Shown here: one piece after another, positions 63,405 to 64,000 of the stretch
How the letters are laid out: every line of letters starts with the position of its first letter
How positions within the stretch are numbered: the stretch's first letter is position 1
NCBI GenBank assembly: GCA_000499405.2
Contig: HG738138.1
Span: 19,569,753 to 19,633,752 of the forward strand
DNA length: 64,000 nucleotides
Direction: 5' to 3'
From: Onchocerca volvulus
Taxonomy: Eukaryota > Nematoda > Chromadorea > Rhabditida > Onchocercidae
Made by a program: the position numbers and the translations under genes
Notes under the pieces: model-generated
The model's input: the letters and a program-made list of their open reading frames with translations, nothing else
Told to the model about the DNA's origin: nothing
Database searches by the model: none

Positions 63405-64000
63405 ATGGCGACTGCTGAAGAGCGTAAACTTGAACTGGAACGTAAAAAGCAAAAGTTGGCTGAAATTCGCGAGGAGAAAAGACGCCGGGAAGAAGAACGG
63501 CGGCGGAATTTGCTGAAAAATACAAATCTTGAGAATGGAGCAGGTTTTTTTTTTTACTTTTATCATTGTCATTGTCAAATTGTGGAAAATTACTCCGTCC
63601 CATATTAATTTTTTATCGCAGAGCTCATGTTATCTTTTGTGATCGCTTATACTCTCTTTTTTGCATTTGCTCATTCTCTGTGCTTTATGCTTCTTTTTTC
63701 CTTTTTTTAAATTTTCCATTGAATTTTTCTTGAAAAATGCAAGAGTGAGCGATTTTTGTAATTGATTTGATATGATCACACTTCAGTCCTTGCTTTTCAG
63801 TAATCGAATTACCGAAAACATTTTCCCAGAAGGATCTAGAAGAGATTCTTGAGCCACTGGGAATATCAGCCCAGCCTCAAATCGAGCGATCCATTATTCC
63901 AAACAATTTGGGTCATCGAACAGTGGTGAAAATCCTTTTCTTTCTTACTGTAATTTTTAAAGAAACAGTGAATTTAAATTGCAATTTTAGAATTTCTTTT
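63405..64000 (+). CDS. dyci-1: Cytoplasmic dynein intermediate chain, N-terminal part
   Basis: Two exons are visible, 63405-63543 and 63801-about 63925, and the gene continues off the right edge. The start MATAEERKLELERKKQKLAE, followed by an IREEKRRREEERRRN helix, is the p150-Glued/dynactin-binding coiled coil typical of dynein intermediate chains. Exon 2 has DLEEILEPLGISAQP, matching the conserved ILxxLGI segment. The WD-repeat domain lies beyond the window. The ATG is 2 bases after a TTTTCAG acceptor, consistent with trans-splicing. By family knowledge the protein joins dynein heavy and light chains and recruits dynactin for minus-end transport and spindle positioning. Confidence 0.88.

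Overview
This 64 kb window is nuclear DNA from a nematode, most likely a filarial or related clade III parasite. It is AT-rich. Its genes are split by many small introns with TTTCAG-type acceptors, and several have such an acceptor 2-6 bases before the ATG, as expected for spliced-leader trans-splicing. The predicted proteins are animal housekeeping or nematode neuronal and centriolar proteins. The filarial assignment is an inference from composition and intron style. No rRNA, tRNA, SL RNA, CRISPR array, prokaryotic gene or intact transposon was seen.

Left part (1-15.5 kb): a partial ankyrin-repeat gene on the minus strand faces away from a RING1/RNF2-type Polycomb E3 ligase on the plus strand. 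An unrecognised 355-residue protein gene follows, then the centriole protein gene hyls-1.

Middle (15.5-39.7 kb): a broken, intronless intermediate-filament-like copy lies on the minus strand. The next two plus-strand genes are mannose-6-phosphate isomerase and the early endosome tether eea-1 (C2H2 finger, long coiled coil, FYVE finger). A broken fibronectin-type-I-like fragment follows, then several kb with no gene I can support.

Right part (39.7-64 kb): an SRSF4/5/6-like splicing factor (minus) and a mitochondrial OSGEPL1/Qri7 tRNA-modification enzyme (plus) diverge from a 0.67 kb gap. A 12 kb unc-76/FEZ gene (minus) converges on OSGEPL1. The start of a cytoplasmic dynein intermediate chain gene (plus) runs off the right edge. 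An imperfect inverted repeat and a weak two-exon gene candidate lie between the last two.

Functionally the genes are mostly independent, though unc-76 (a kinesin adaptor) and dyci-1 (dynein) both serve microtubule transport. I rebuilt exon chains by hand. For RNF2, the orphan gene, hyls-1, MPI, the SR gene, OSGEPL1 and unc-76 the phases close to a whole number of codons. The points most worth a second look are two likely GC-AG introns in the divergent SR/OSGEPL1 pair, several stem-loops and fold-back repeats, two gene relics, the orphan 355-residue protein, and a GC-rich block in the SR gene intron that could be a poison exon.
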